A DNA stretch of 64,000 nucleotides from the NCBI GenBank assembly GCA_026196875.1, contig JAPHTP010000087.1:1-64000 (forward strand). The letters are read 5' to 3'. Shown here piece by piece: positions 16,870-29,616 of the stretch; the stretch's first letter is position 1, and every line of letters starts with the position of its first letter. Made by a program: the position numbers and the translations under genes. Below the pieces are notes generated by a model, which was not told where the DNA came from, made no database searches, and worked only from the letters and a program-made list of their open reading frames with translations. Origin of the DNA: Kangiellaceae bacterium. Lineage in GTDB: Bacteria; Pseudomonadota; Gammaproteobacteria; Enterobacterales; Kangiellaceae.

Positions 16870-19815
16870 TTATAAATCACTAATGGGTTGTCTCGACCCT
16901 AGTCCTGCACCGTAAACTAAAGCGTTAAGCAATAAACGGTTGGTAGCTTTAGTCGACCCTCGGAACACAGGCTGCGATGCAAACAGAATAATTTGGCCGT
17001 TTCCACTTCTTTCTCTAGTCAAAAATGCCGAATTAGCCAAACGTTGGCTTGCTTCTGGCCATAATAAACCACTCATGCGAAGTTTTAATTCGTATTCATC
17101 AGGCAAGCTTGACCATCCAACTTTACGCTGTACCGGCTTATCCTTAAATGAGGCCGCTATTTTTTGCCAAACGCTTTTATCCATTTCCTTATAAAATCCA
17201 AATCGAACTGCCGCTTGCACTCCGCTCTTAGCCATCAAGACAGGATTATTTGAAACCAGCACGGGAATGTATTTGGGAGCGCCAAAAGTTAGCCAATGTT
17301 TTTGATCCGTTCTTGCTGCAACAATAGCGCCAGAAGGTGTGAACTTACTGAGCCAAGCTTCTTCTTTTTTCAACTCTTTTGCGCTCGGTGCCTTACCTGA
17401 GTTACTCCAAGGATATTCAATTTTTTCAAAAGCGTTGTGTTGCCATGCCTGTGTAACTTGAGCGTACTCATTTTGTTGAGAAAGCCACTCTCGTTGCAAT
17501 GATAAATCATACTTGTCTGCTTCTTTGAAAGTTTCAGACAAATTTCTTACGCGACTAAATTTAGATTCAGGATCAACGAAGCTGCCGATGGAGCCATCGA
17601 TAACGATTAGTGTTCCGCCGGCTTTTACCCAAGTTTGCAACGTTTTTAAATCATTTTTTGGAAGGCTTCCGTAAAAGCGATCTGGGATCACTACAGTGTT
17701 ATAACGCCTTAAATCTGTATAGCTGAAGGTCGTGGAGTCCAGATGAGAGTGTCTGATCCCCAGGTTTGAATCAATGCTGTGCCAAATTGCACCATAGTCG
17801 TAGAAATTAATTCCCGCACCAGTAAGCATTGCAATTTTAGGTTGTTTTAACAACCTGAAATGGGAGCCTCCAATATCTGGTAGGTCGCCTTCACCTAAGC
17901 CTGCCGAAATAGCAATTGCGGATACGCCAACTGATTCTGCGGTTGATTTAACAACTTCATCAAGATTGCCATTAAAAAACTCATTGTCATATCGATAGAC
18001 AATTACCGAACCACGGGAAATTTTTTCTCCATCCAATTCAGTTTCTTTGTCAAGAACTCGAGTTTGTACGCCTTGCTCCATAATTCGGGCAGCAAAACCA
18101 ACAGAGGCATCGTCTTGTCCATCTATATAAAAGGCAATGGAATTCGGCTTATTTTGAAATGCAGGTTTTGCCGCGGGCTTTTGGTAATCTTCGATATTCG
18201 AATTAATATATGTAGGGACGGTAAACGCTTCTAATCCGTGCATCATCGTTAAGTTCCAAGCGGTTGTGTCGTACATCAAACTCGAGCCGTCGCGCAATAC
18301 TTTTTGACGTTCTTCCGTTAAAACAGCGTCAGAAATTTCTGCGTCAAATTCTAGTATTGCCGAAATCAATCTTGCTTGAGATTGTCTGTTTCGGACTACA
18401 ATCGTGCCTACAGGTAACTTTGCGGTAACTGGCTCGCCTAATTGATTGGTAGCGTTTGGGTAAGTCATTGCCTTATTTGTTTGATGAATTTCAAATCCCT
18501 GTAGTTCAAGTAACGCAACAAACTCATTTAATCGTTTGCTATTTTGGGTGGGCAAGATTGCAAAGCTAATATTGGCGTACTGACCATTTGATGAAATATT
18601 CTTGCGTTTATCTTTGACAAAATCTCGGTAGATATCTTTTGAATGCTTAGCTAGAGTTTTTAGATTCGCGATGGTGCTAACTAACTGATGATGAACTGAC
18701 TCGCGATAAGTAACGATTCTTCCGTTGCGTTGACGCACTCCATCTTCTGCCATTCTTGCTTGTTCATAAAGGATATGGATACTGCCTCTAAATTCTGCAT
18801 AGCTGGAATAACCAGGGTAGAGGTTTTCGAACCATTCACCCGTATAATATGGCCAGTTTTCACTATCAAATGCTGAAGCTTGATCATTGGCAAAAACATT
18901 GCCCCATTTTTTGGAATAATCTGAGAGATTTTTATTAATTGGTTCTCTTGCAGGGGCAAACAAGTAAGTTGATTGAGAGCCCATTTCATGGCCGTCGATC
19001 ATTAGCTGAGGATGCCACTCATTAATTGCTTTAACACGCCCAATCGTTTCTGGGTGTACGCCCAAGATAAAATCTCTATTAAGGTCAAACAAATAGTGAT
19101 TTGTTCTACCATAAGGCCAAACGCCCTGGTGGAGTAAAGATTGGTCGTCTACGTTTGGAGCCAACCCACGGTTTTGCTCCAAAGCCTTAGTAAATCGAGC
19201 TCTGCCATCAGGGTTCATCGATGGGTCAATTACAATGATGCTTTGGTTTAGAAGTTGAATAATCTGTTTTTCCTGAGAAGCAATCAAGTGATAAATAGCT
19301 GCTAAAGAAGCATCGGATCCGGATGATTCATTGCCATGGATTGAATATGCCATCCACGAGACAGCAGGTAAGCGTTCAATGATCGTAGATTCTTCCCCTT
19401 TGCTTAGATCTTTAGGGTTCGCAAGCCGGGCCAGGTCTGATCTTACGGAATCTACTTTCTTCAAATTCTCCGGTGTAGAAATAATCGCATAGTAAAGTGG
19501 TCGATTTTCGTGCGAGCGAGCGTATTCGACCAGTTTAATTCTGTTCGATGCCTTATCCCATCTGGTGATCGCTTCGACAATCTGAGCGGGAGTTGCCGTT
19601 CGCTGGCCGACTGGAAAGCCTAAAATTGATTCAGGCTTAGGAATTGATTGGTCGTATTGCCCTGAAAGGAGGTTTTTTGAATACTCCAGACCTACCAGAG
19701 GAGTCGGTTTCATTTTGATGCCAGCGAAACTCGTAGAACTAATTAACACAGAGCCAATTAAAATAAACTTGCCAATTGCAGACAAGATCGCATGCATGGA
19801 AGAGGGCTTGTCCAT
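16870..19815 (-). CDS. Large exported M14 metallopeptidase with C-terminal GATase-like domain
   Basis: 981 residues from the ATG at 19815, which has AAAGGT upstream and starts a signal peptide (cut near SSTSFA); an upstream in-frame start at 19896 would spoil it. The zinc site is HGNE in AYSIHGNESSG plus the His of MIDGHEMG; NPDGRARF and DLNRDF are also M14 landmarks. The second half contains a flavodoxin/class I glutamine-amidotransferase-like region (VVIPDRFYGSL, GGTLIVIDGSI) seen in large M14 proteins of marine bacteria. It is unrelated in sequence to the M14 enzyme facing it. Probably periplasmic or secreted peptide degradation. Confidence 0.88.
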   Translation of the reverse strand: MDKPSSMHAILSAIGKFILIGSVLISSTSFAGIKMKPTPLVGLEYSKNLLSGQYDQSIPKPESILGFPVGQRTATPAQIVEAITRWDKASNRIKLVEYARSHENRPLYYAIISTPENLKKVDSVRSDLARLANPKDLSKGEESTIIERLPAVSWMAYSIHGNESSGSDASLAAIYHLIASQEKQIIQLLNQSIIVIDPSMNPDGRARFTKALEQNRGLAPNVDDQSLLHQGVWPYGRTNHYLFDLNRDFILGVHPETIGRVKAINEWHPQLMIDGHEMGSQSTYLFAPAREPINKNLSDYSKKWGNVFANDQASAFDSENWPYYTGEWFENLYPGYSSYAEFRGSIHILYEQARMAEDGVRQRNGRIVTYRESVHHQLVSTIANLKTLAKHSKDIYRDFVKDKRKNISSNGQYANISFAILPTQNSKRLNEFVALLELQGFEIHQTNKAMTYPNATNQLGEPVTAKLPVGTIVVRNRQSQARLISAILEFDAEISDAVLTEERQKVLRDGSSLMYDTTAWNLTMMHGLEAFTVPTYINSNIEDYQKPAAKPAFQNKPNSIAFYIDGQDDASVGFAARIMEQGVQTRVLDKETELDGEKISRGSVIVYRYDNEFFNGNLDEVVKSTAESVGVSAIAISAGLGEGDLPDIGGSHFRLLKQPKIAMLTGAGINFYDYGAIWHSIDSNLGIRHSHLDSTTFSYTDLRRYNTVVIPDRFYGSLPKNDLKTLQTWVKAGGTLIVIDGSIGSFVDPESKFSRVRNLSETFKEADKYDLSLQREWLSQQNEYAQVTQAWQHNAFEKIEYPWSNSGKAPSAKELKKEEAWLSKFTPSGAIVAARTDQKHWLTFGAPKYIPVLVSNNPVLMAKSGVQAAVRFGFYKEMDKSVWQKIAASFKDKPVQRKVGWSSLPDEYELKLRMSGLLWPEASQRLANSAFLTRERSGNGQIILFASQPVFRGSTKATNRLLLNALVYGAGLGSRQPISDL

Positions 19816-19900
19816 TGAGATACCTTTAATTTTATTATTAAGAATCAGGACCCTATCACTCACAGCATATAGGGTCAATGGACAGAATGTAACCAAGGTT

Positions 19901-20620
19901 CTATAAGTTTATTACCCGGTATTCGCCTGGTTTTAGGTCATCTAATTTCCAGGTGTCTATACAAATTCTGACTAAGCGTAAGGTTGGAAAGCCTACCGCC
20001 GCCGTCATCCGCCGTACCTGCCTGTTTTTGCCTTCTGTGATGGTTAAACTAATCCAACTGGTGGGTACGTTTTTGCGAAATCTTACCGGAGGAGTCCGTT
20101 GCCAGAGTTGGTCCGGCCCTAAAGTTGGATCTAGAACTTCCGCTAAAGCAGGTTTAGTCATTCCTTCTTTAAGCTCCACTCCTTGAGATAACGCTTGAAG
20201 TGCTGATTGATCTATGTTGCCTTCCACTTGAACCCAATAAGTCTTCTTCTTGTCAAATTTAGGATGGCTTAAACGATTCTGAAGTTTGCCGTCATTGGTT
20301 AGCAATAATAATCCTTCTGAGTCCTTATCGAGTCTACCGGCTGCGTATACGTTTGGAATGTCAATATAGTTGGCCAACGTATCGTCGGCAGGTTCACCAG
20401 TAAACTGACATAAAGTGTTAAAAGGCTTATTAAACAGGACTAATTTTTTCGGTCCAGTGTCGCTTGGTACAGGTTGGTGGGGTGTTTTGAGCTTACCGGT
20501 TCGTCGTTGAAGTTGGCTGTTTCTATTTTCCCTGTTGGGGCCGTTTTGTTTAGCGGGCCTAGATTTTGATGCACGTAGTTTGCCAGAGCCGGATTTTGAT
20601 TTGGATGTTTTGGATCGCAT
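19901..20620 (-). CDS. rluE: 23S rRNA pseudouridine synthase RluE (RsuA/RluB/E/F family)
   Basis: 239 residues. The catalytic Asp lies in AAGRLDKDSEGLLLLTNDG, the family signature; the opening VLFNKPFNTLCQF and the closing EGKNRQVRRMTAAVGFPTLRL fit the RsuA-type core. There is no S4 domain; a basic Lys/Ser-rich N-terminal tail of about 55 residues replaces it, as in RluE, which modifies U2457 of 23S rRNA. The gene starts just upstream of the large M14 gene on the same strand, but the functions are unrelated. Confidence 0.88.
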   Translation of the reverse strand: MRSKTSKSKSGSGKLRASKSRPAKQNGPNRENRNSQLQRRTGKLKTPHQPVPSDTGPKKLVLFNKPFNTLCQFTGEPADDTLANYIDIPNVYAAGRLDKDSEGLLLLTNDGKLQNRLSHPKFDKKKTYWVQVEGNIDQSALQALSQGVELKEGMTKPALAEVLDPTLGPDQLWQRTPPVRFRKNVPTSWISLTITEGKNRQVRRMTAAVGFPTLRLVRICIDTWKLDDLKPGEYRVINL

Positions 20621-23295
<2,675 letters not shown>

Positions 23296-23320
23296 AACTA
23301 AGTTTTTGTTTACAAAAGAA

Positions 23321-23349
23321 AAAATACCGGCAATCGTCGGTATTTTTTT
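23321..23349 (+). terminator. icd terminator
   Basis: AAAATACCG, eight-base loop, CGGTATTTTTTT: a stem with T-tract starting 26 bases after the icd stop. Confidence 0.85.
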
Positions 23350-23555
23350 GTCTTGAAGAAGTCGGAGTTTGTATTGCCAGCAATCATTTTTGTCAAAGAT
23401 GGAACTGGGTTTTTAGAGATTAAGTATTAAGGTACTGAATATTATGGGATTTCGTTATACTGATTATAAATTGTGCAATGCAGCACGTCATAATTGTAGA
23501 ATTCAAGCCAGAAACGACTGTTGCGATTATTCGCAGAGAGAGATTAGCCAGTGAA

Positions 23556-23581
23556 TAAAAAAGCCCACGAATAGCGGGCTT
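23556..23581 (-). terminator. Terminator of the cold-shock gene
   Basis: On the minus strand AAGCCCGC, loop, GTGGGCTTTTTT, immediately after the stop at 23586. Confidence 0.88.
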
Positions 23582-23585
23582 GAGA

Positions 23586-23816
23586 TTATTCTTTACTGTC
23601 TTTGATTTCGGATCTTACTGGGGAAATCGCTTGAGCATGTAGTCCTTTGGGGCCTTCACAAGTTTCGAAATTAACTTCTTGTCCAGCTTTCAAACTTTTA
23701 TAACCATCCATGTCAATGGTTGAATAGTGAGCAAAGATGTCATCGCCTCCGTTGTCGGGACGAATGAACCCATAACCCTTAGCGTTATTGAACCATTTTA
23801 CCGTGCCTGTAGCCAT
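23586..23816 (-). CDS. Cold-shock domain protein (CspD-like)
   Basis: 76 residues with the nucleic-acid-binding RNP1 KGYGFI and RNP2 DIFAHYS motifs of the OB-fold. The opening MATGTVKWFNNAKGYGFI and position next to clpS-clpA are those of cspD in many gammaproteobacteria, so a CspD role (stationary-phase ssDNA binding) is likely, though CspA-type paralogues cannot be excluded. A strong ribosome site (AGAGGAG) is 7 bases before the ATG. Confidence 0.92.
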   Translation of the reverse strand: MATGTVKWFNNAKGYGFIRPDNGGDDIFAHYSTIDMDGYKSLKAGQEVNFETCEGPKGLHAQAISPVRSEIKDSKE

Positions 23817-24190
23817 TTTGTACTCCTCTTTCTTCCCTTACCGACTAAACAACTATAACCAAGTCTATAAAGCTTTTTAGCAAATTTATAACCATAGTTA
23901 TGTGCTACTGTCTCTTCGTTACTTTCTTTGTTTAAACTTCGTTCCAGACTGAAGGAAAAAGCAGTCTGGTTTGTTTATTTAGGCACAAAAAAAGCACTGC
24001 CTATTTATTGGGCGATTTCATGAATCGCATATCTGGATCTCAATGTCAACCCTAATAACCAAGTTTTATAAATATATAAGCATAGTAGAAATTTTACATT
24101 GAAAAAAGTCTGGTGTGGCCCCATTGTTGTTGAATAGAATAGGGCTGAGATAAAAGCTGCAAATTTGAAACCATTGACTAGAATTAAGAT
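23817..24190. other. 374-bp divergent region, csp / clpS, with two hairpins
   Basis: Contains CCAGACTG (23944-23951) / CAGTCTGG (23962-23969), a perfect 8-bp stem, and TAGGCA (23980-23985) / TGCCTA (23998-24003) enclosing an A-tract. They lie 130-190 bases upstream of the csp ATG and could be part of its leader, or end a short divergent transcript. The clpS side is AT-rich with no firm promoter call. Confidence 0.45.
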
Positions 24191-24511
24191 ATGAGCGACG
24201 AAAATACTCGCGAAAAGGAGCATGGCGTAGCGGTCGCCGAGGCAAAGCCTGAAGTTAAACAACCGCGGATGTTTAAAGTAGTACTACTCAATGACGATTA
24301 CACGCCTATGGATTTTGTTGTGCAGGTGTTAAGAAAGTTCTTTCACAAGACAACAGAGCAGGCAACTAAAGTAATGCTTCAAGTGCATTATGAAGGGCAA
24401 GGGATCGCTGGGATTTATACTGCGGAAATTGCCGAGACCAAAGTTGCTCAGGTTAATGATTTTTCCAGAGCGCATGATCATCCATTGATGTGTACTATGG
24501 AGGAAGAGTGA
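24191..24511 (+). CDS. clpS: ClpS adaptor of the ClpAP protease
   Basis: 106 residues. Binds N-degrons (Leu, Phe, Tyr, Trp at the N-terminus) and hands them to ClpA. Core features: VVLLNDDYTPMDFVVQVL, where the Asn-Asp-Asp forms the N-degron pocket, and FHKTTEQATKVMLQVHYEG. A flexible 25-residue N-terminal tail, needed for delivery, is present. The ribosome site is weak. It is followed by clpA after 141 bases, the standard order. Confidence 0.96.
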   Translation: MSDENTREKEHGVAVAEAKPEVKQPRMFKVVLLNDDYTPMDFVVQVLRKFFHKTTEQATKVMLQVHYEGQGIAGIYTAEIAETKVAQVNDFSRAHDHPLMCTMEEE

Positions 24512-24652
24512 TTAACTATTTAACTACTAGGAAGAAGACGAAGAGAATTAGTGTATAAAGGTGTTTAATAACAATCAAAATATAAGAGCATCAAATATTA
24601 AGTGTTGTGAGTCGTTATACAAGTTTACCAGTCGGTATAAGGTGAAATTGAG

Positions 24653-26932
24653 ATGTTGAGTAAAGATTTAGAAATGACCCTTAATCTGGCATTTACCGAT
24701 GCTCGAGAGAAGCGGCATGAATACATGACCGTTGAACACTTACTTTTGGCGTTGTTAGACAACGCTCATGCTGTGACGGTTTTGCGTGCTTGTGGTGCAG
24801 ATGTGGAGATGTTGCACCGACAGTTGGCCAATTTTATTGAGGAAACCAGCCACATTCTGCCCGATGAGGCTGGTGAGGTTGATACTCAGCCGACCTTGGG
24901 TTTCCAACGTGTGCTTCAAAGAGCAGTGTTTCATGTTCAGTCTTCGGGTAAAAAGGAAGTGACCGGTGCTAATATTCTGGTGGCCATCTTTAGTGAGCAA
25001 GAAAGCCAAGCTGTCTACTTCTTGCAGCAGCAAGATATTTCTCGCCTTGATATCGTGAATTATATTTCACATGGAATTTCAAAAATCCCGGGCGAAGAAA
25101 GAGAGGGTGATAATTTAGAATTTGAGTCACCTGACCAAGAACAACCAGCCAAACAACCCACTGCTTTAGAAGCTTATACAGTGCATCTAAATCAGATGGC
25201 AAAAGATGGCAAAATAGATCCGTTGATTGGCCGTGATTTGGAATTGGAACGAACTGTACAAATACTGTCGCGTCGCCGAAAAAATAATCCATTATTCGTG
25301 GGTGAAGCCGGAGTTGGTAAAACTGCTATCGCTGAAGGTTTGGCAAAGCGTATTGTCGATCAGGAAGTTCCCCAAGTTATTGAAGAATGCCAAGTCTATT
25401 CATTAGATTTAGGCGCACTTTTAGCGGGTACTAAGTATCGAGGTGATTTTGAGAAACGTCTAAAAGCGGTCCTGGCTGAGCTTAAATCACATGAACACGC
25501 GGTACTATTTATCGACGAAATTCATACCATTATCGGCGCGGGCTCCGCTTCTGGTGGCGTTATGGATGCGTCTAATTTAATTAAGCCCATGTTGGCTAAC
25601 GGCGATTTAAAATGCATGGGCTCGACTACTTTCCAAGAGTATCGAGGTATCTTCGAAAAAGATCGTGCTTTAGCGCGTCGATTCCAGAAAGTGGATATTG
25701 AAGAGCCGAGTGTCGCAGATACGGTTGATATCTTGAAAGGTTTGCGGTCAAGGTATGAAGAGCATCACGATGTTTCCTATTCTGATGCTGCGTTACAATC
25801 CGCTGCCGAGTTGTCAGAGCGCTACATTAACGACAGACATTTACCAGATAAAGCGATAGATGTAATTGACGAAGCAGGTGCTAATCGTCAACTTCAAGAT
25901 GCAGACTCCAGAGAAAAGAAAATTTCGGTTCAAGATATTGAAGTGATCATTGCAAAAATGGCCAAGATCCCTGCGAAAACTGTTTCTACTTCGGATAAGA
26001 AGTCTCTGGTGAAACTTGAGCGTAATCTTAAGATGGTTGTATTTGGCCAGGATCAAGCCATCGAAACACTTTCAAATGCGATTAAGCTATCACGCTCGGG
26101 ACTGGGGTTAGAAGATAAGCCTATCGGTAGTTTCCTATTTGCCGGACCGACCGGAGTTGGTAAGACCGAGGTGACTAAACAACTAGCTAAAATAATGGGG
26201 ATCGAGTTTATCCGTTTTGATATGTCTGAGTATATGGAAGCGCATACTGTATCTCGATTAATCGGTGCACCACCTGGCTACGTTGGCTATGACCAAGGCG
26301 GTTTATTAACCGAAGCGGTAACCAAGCACCCATACTCAGTTGTTCTTCTCGACGAAATTGAAAAGGCTCATAACGACGTATATAACTTGTTATTGCAAGT
26401 CATGGACCACGGAACATTAACTGACAACAATGGCAGAAAGGCAGATTTTAGAAATGTCATTTTAATTATGACAACAAATGCCGGGGCTGCAGAATTGGAA
26501 AAACCTGGCATCGGTTTCCAATTGCAATCTAAAGAAAACGACAATCTCGATGTTATTAATCGCGTATTCACGCCCGAGTTTAGGAATCGTCTGGATGCTA
26601 TGGTTTGGTTTAAACCACTAGAAATGGACGTTATTTGTTCAGTTGTCGATAAATTTATCGTGGAACTTCAGAGTCAGCTTGATAATAAAGGGGTGTCTCT
26701 TGAGGTTACTCAGGAAGCCAGACACTGGTTAGCTGAACAAGGTTTTGACCGCACTATGGGGGCGAGACCGATGGCAAGAGTGATGCGAGAGAAAATCAAG
26801 AAAGAGTTAGCTGAAGAATTGTTGTTTGGTCGATTATCAAGCGGCGGACAGGTAATTGTTGGTTTTGATGCCAAGAATGAAAAGCTGACTTTTGAGATTA
26901 AGAAAAAGCAAGAGATGGTAATCAAACAATAA
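24653..26932 (+). CDS. clpA: ATP-dependent Clp protease ATP-binding subunit ClpA
   Basis: 759 residues; E. coli ClpA has 758. The N-domain (1-145) binds ClpS. D1 has Walker [15 protein letters not shown] and Walker [11 protein letters not shown]2 has Walker [15 protein letters not shown] and Walker [11 protein letters not shown]. The pore loops KYRGDF (D1) and GYVGYDQGG (D2) and an IGF-type loop (PGIGFQ near residue 621), needed to dock ClpP, are present. No ClpB-type middle coiled coil, so ClpA and not ClpB. AAGGTG precedes the ATG. Confidence 0.97.
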   Translation: MLSKDLEMTLNLAFTDAREKRHEYMTVEHLLLALLDNAHAVTVLRACGADVEMLHRQLANFIEETSHILPDEAGEVDTQPTLGFQRVLQRAVFHVQSSGKKEVTGANILVAIFSEQESQAVYFLQQQDISRLDIVNYISHGISKIPGEEREGDNLEFESPDQEQPAKQPTALEAYTVHLNQMAKDGKIDPLIGRDLELERTVQILSRRRKNNPLFVGEAGVGKTAIAEGLAKRIVDQEVPQVIEECQVYSLDLGALLAGTKYRGDFEKRLKAVLAELKSHEHAVLFIDEIHTIIGAGSASGGVMDASNLIKPMLANGDLKCMGSTTFQEYRGIFEKDRALARRFQKVDIEEPSVADTVDILKGLRSRYEEHHDVSYSDAALQSAAELSERYINDRHLPDKAIDVIDEAGANRQLQDADSREKKISVQDIEVIIAKMAKIPAKTVSTSDKKSLVKLERNLKMVVFGQDQAIETLSNAIKLSRSGLGLEDKPIGSFLFAGPTGVGKTEVTKQLAKIMGIEFIRFDMSEYMEAHTVSRLIGAPPGYVGYDQGGLLTEAVTKHPYSVVLLDEIEKAHNDVYNLLLQVMDHGTLTDNNGRKADFRNVILIMTTNAGAAELEKPGIGFQLQSKENDNLDVINRVFTPEFRNRLDAMVWFKPLEMDVICSVVDKFIVELQSQLDNKGVSLEVTQEARHWLAEQGFDRTMGARPMARVMREKIKKELAEELLFGRLSSGGQVIVGFDAKNEKLTFEIKKKQEMVIKQ

Positions 26933-26955
26933 TCGATTTTTGATTTGCTTAAACT

Positions 26956-26983
26956 AAAAAGCAGGCCTTGAGCCTGCTTTTTT
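26956..26983. terminator. Terminator between clpA and infA
   Basis: AAAAAGCAGGC, loop CTTGA, GCCTGCTTTTTT: symmetric 11-bp stem between convergent genes. Confidence 0.93.
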
Positions 26984-27015
26984 AATTCGGTTTGCCGAAC
27001 AGCATAACAACGAGA

Positions 27016-27243
<228 letters not shown>

Positions 27244-27332
27244 TTAATATGGTTAATCATAAAAAACGCGCGTAATAATGCCTGAAATTTACTCAATAAT
27301 CAAAGCCTTTCTCTCGCTTCGTGGCGGTAATT

Positions 27333-28055
27333 CTAACTTATCTCCACCCATCGATTTTCGACAAAGCATTCTAGTGGACGATATTGGCCTTTATAAGACA
27401 TTTTCTGACAGTCTTTAATCCAATAACCGAGATATACATAGGGTAAATTGGCCAGCTTTGCTATTTCGATTAAATTGAGTATTGCCACTTTGCCAAGACT
27501 GTACTTTTCGTAGTCGGGATCAAAATAGGTATATACCGCGGATAATCCATCGTTAACTTTGTCATAAACTGCTGTAGCAGCTAGCTTGTTAAGTTTGATA
27601 TCAATAAAGTTAAGGTAACTGGTTTCCAGCCAGTCGCTTAGCAGAAATTCTTTAAATTGCCGAGGATTGGTCGGAAACATATCTCCGTCCCTATGACGCT
27701 CGCTTATGTAACGATCGAACAGCAAGTAGTGTTGCTGGTTAAATCTGGCTGGTTCTATTTGTGTTCTAAATATCTTAGATTTTTTTAAAGCACGCTTGTC
27801 GCTTCTAGATAAAACGTATTTATCCACGGGTATTCGAACAGAAACACATGCCTTACAGCTTTCACAATTAGGCCGGTATATATGTTCACCACTACGTCTA
27901 AATCCTTGGTTAATAAGCGCTGTGTATAATAATTGATCCGAATGAATTTCAGGCGAAAGAAAAATTGTTTTGGATTGCTGATTATTAAGGTAGGGGCAGT
28001 CGTGCGGGGGAGTAATAAAGAAACTTAGTTGATTTGGATTAAACTGACTCGACAT
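27333..28055 (-). CDS. bpt: Aspartate/glutamate leucyltransferase Bpt (ATE1-like)
   Basis: 240 residues from the ATG at 28055 (MSSQFNPNQLSFF), chosen because homologues begin at this point; an in-frame ATG at 28127 would overlap aat. The protein transfers Leu from Leu-tRNA to proteins with N-terminal Asp or Glu, making ClpS degrons. The ATE N-terminal cysteine set is seen as CPYL, then NCESCKACVSVRIPV; the C-terminal GNAT-like part has YFDPDYEKYSLG and YLGYWIKDCQKMSYK. The start is 23 bases after the aat stop, so the two are co-transcribed. Confidence 0.93.
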   Translation of the reverse strand: MSSQFNPNQLSFFITPPHDCPYLNNQQSKTIFLSPEIHSDQLLYTALINQGFRRSGEHIYRPNCESCKACVSVRIPVDKYVLSRSDKRALKKSKIFRTQIEPARFNQQHYLLFDRYISERHRDGDMFPTNPRQFKEFLLSDWLETSYLNFIDIKLNKLAATAVYDKVNDGLSAVYTYFDPDYEKYSLGKVAILNLIEIAKLANLPYVYLGYWIKDCQKMSYKGQYRPLECFVENRWVEIS

Positions 28056-28078
28056 ACTAAATGACCAACTCGTTTTAC

Positions 28079-28822
28079 CTATTTGCTCGTAAACAACTTC
28101 TGCCAGTTCAACTCTCGCTCTTGCCATAGGTCTTTAGGTTGAGTGAGTTGGACCTTAGAGTTCTTTAGTATATTTAAGTATAGCTTACGAGAAATATTAA
28201 TCGCACCTAAACTTGATAAATGTGGGTTTTCGATCTGACAGTCAACTAGTTTAAAACCTGATGTTTGGAGGTATTTTACTAAGCCGCTTAGCGCAATTTT
28301 TGAACCATTTGATATTTCACTGAACATCGATTCTCCACAGAATACACCGTTAACATTGACGCCATAAATGCCACCTACTAATTTTCGGTTTTGCTTATCA
28401 TCTAGTTCATTATATTGCCAAACCTCCACGGAATGCGCTCGACCCAAGGCATGTAAATTACAGTAAGCCAGAATCATCTCTTCAGTAATCCAGGTGCCGT
28501 TTTCTTCACTTCTAGGCAATGAGCAGCGGCGCATAACCTGTTCAAAGTCTGAATTGAGAGTCACAGCGAGTCGGTTGCGTTTTAAAGTCTGTTTGACGCT
28601 TCTTCTAACTTTAAACCGGTCGATAAAAAATACCATGCGCGGATCCGGCGACCACCACAATATAGGCTCTCCTTCAGAGTACCAAGGAAAAATGCCATGA
28701 GAATATGCCTGGATTAATCTTTCAGCAGAAAGATCACCACCCGCAGCTAATAAACCGTTAGGCTCATTGAGCGCTTTATTAACCGGTGGAAACGGCATTT
28801 GTGTAGTCAGGTAAGGCAGCAT
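28079..28822 (-). CDS. aat: Leucyl/phenylalanyl-tRNA--protein transferase
   Basis: 247 residues from the ATG at 28822; a TTG six codons upstream is the alternative. Adds Leu or Phe to proteins with N-terminal Arg or Lys. Family motifs: NGLLAAGGDLSAERLIQAY, GIFPWYSEGEPILWWSPDPR and GGIYGVNVNGVFCGESMFS. First gene of aat-bpt, with clpS-clpA only 1 kb away. Confidence 0.95.
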   Translation of the reverse strand: MLPYLTTQMPFPPVNKALNEPNGLLAAGGDLSAERLIQAYSHGIFPWYSEGEPILWWSPDPRMVFFIDRFKVRRSVKQTLKRNRLAVTLNSDFEQVMRRCSLPRSEENGTWITEEMILAYCNLHALGRAHSVEVWQYNELDDKQNRKLVGGIYGVNVNGVFCGESMFSEISNGSKIALSGLVKYLQTSGFKLVDCQIENPHLSSLGAINISRKLYLNILKNSKVQLTQPKDLWQERELNWQKLFTSK

Positions 28823-28871
28823 AAATCCGAAAATCTGCAAATTTCATTAGCAATAACTAGTATATCGTCAT

Positions 28872-28904
28872 AAAAAAAAGAGATACAACAACTGTATCTC
28901 TTTC
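28872..28904 (-). terminator. Terminator of the leucine operon
   Basis: On the minus strand AAAGAGATACA, loop, TGTATCTCTTTTTTTT: 11-bp stem and eight T, 33 bases after the scoB stop. Confidence 0.9.
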
Positions 28905-28937
28905 TTTTATATAAAGACTAAATTATTGAGAATAATA

Positions 28938-29597
28938 TTAGTTGAATTTCATTTCTGGGATATCGCCTTCGACAATAAGTTTGCCAGCTGTTTTTTCTCG
29001 TATTTCTTCCACCGAAATACCCGGAGCTCTTTCTAGTAAATGGAAAGCGCCATCTTTAATTTCCATAACCGCCAGATCTGTTACGACTTTACGAATACAG
29101 TCTACTCCGGTTAATGGGAGCGTACATTTCTCTAATAGCTTGGAGTTGCCACGCTTATCGGCGTGGGTCATGGTAACAACAATATTTTGCGCCCCAGCTA
29201 CCAGGTCCATCGCGCCGCCCATTCCTTTAACCAATTTTCCGGGAATCATATAAGACGCAATGTTTCCTTCCTGATCTACTTCGAATGCACCAAGTACCGT
29301 TAAATCAACATGGCCGCCGCGAATCATGGCGAAGCTTTCAGCAGAAGAGAAGATTGAAGCTCCTTCTATTGCTGTCACGGTTTCTTTACCCGCATTGATC
29401 ATATCCGCATCTACTTGTTCTTCGGTTGGGTAGGGGCCCATACCGAGTAGACCATTTTCTGATTGCAACATAACATCCATTCCTTGAGGAACGTAGTTAG
29501 CAACCAAAGTAGGAATACCAATGCCGAGATTAACGTAATAGCCATCTTGAAGTTCTTGCGCAACGCGCATCGCGATTTGTTCTCTTGTCAAAGCCAT
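28938..29597 (-). CDS. scoB: 3-oxoacid CoA-transferase, subunit B
   Basis: 219 residues, usual for the B subunit. Transfers CoA from succinyl-CoA to acetoacetate, the product of HMG-CoA lyase, so that it can be cleaved by thiolase. The catalytic Glu lies in LQSENGLLGMGPYP; the N-terminal NLGIGIPTLVANY and GGHVDLTVLGAFEVD are family blocks. Good ribosome site (AAAGGAG). Last gene of the leucine operon, 19 bases after scoA. Confidence 0.95.
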   Translation of the reverse strand: MALTREQIAMRVAQELQDGYYVNLGIGIPTLVANYVPQGMDVMLQSENGLLGMGPYPTEEQVDADMINAGKETVTAIEGASIFSSAESFAMIRGGHVDLTVLGAFEVDQEGNIASYMIPGKLVKGMGGAMDLVAGAQNIVVTMTHADKRGNSKLLEKCTLPLTGVDCIRKVVTDLAVMEIKDGAFHLLERAPGISVEEIREKTAGKLIVEGDIPEMKFN

Positions 29598-29616
29598 TTT
29601 CTAATTTCTCCTTTAA

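Noticed and set aside
19815-19896. N-terminal extension of the large M14 protein
   Set aside because: It would bury the signal peptide; the internal ATG at 19815 has a ribosome site and normal leader.
28055-28127. N-terminal extension of Bpt into aat
   Set aside because: The extra 24 residues are a frame-shifted reading of the aat 3' end and not part of the family.
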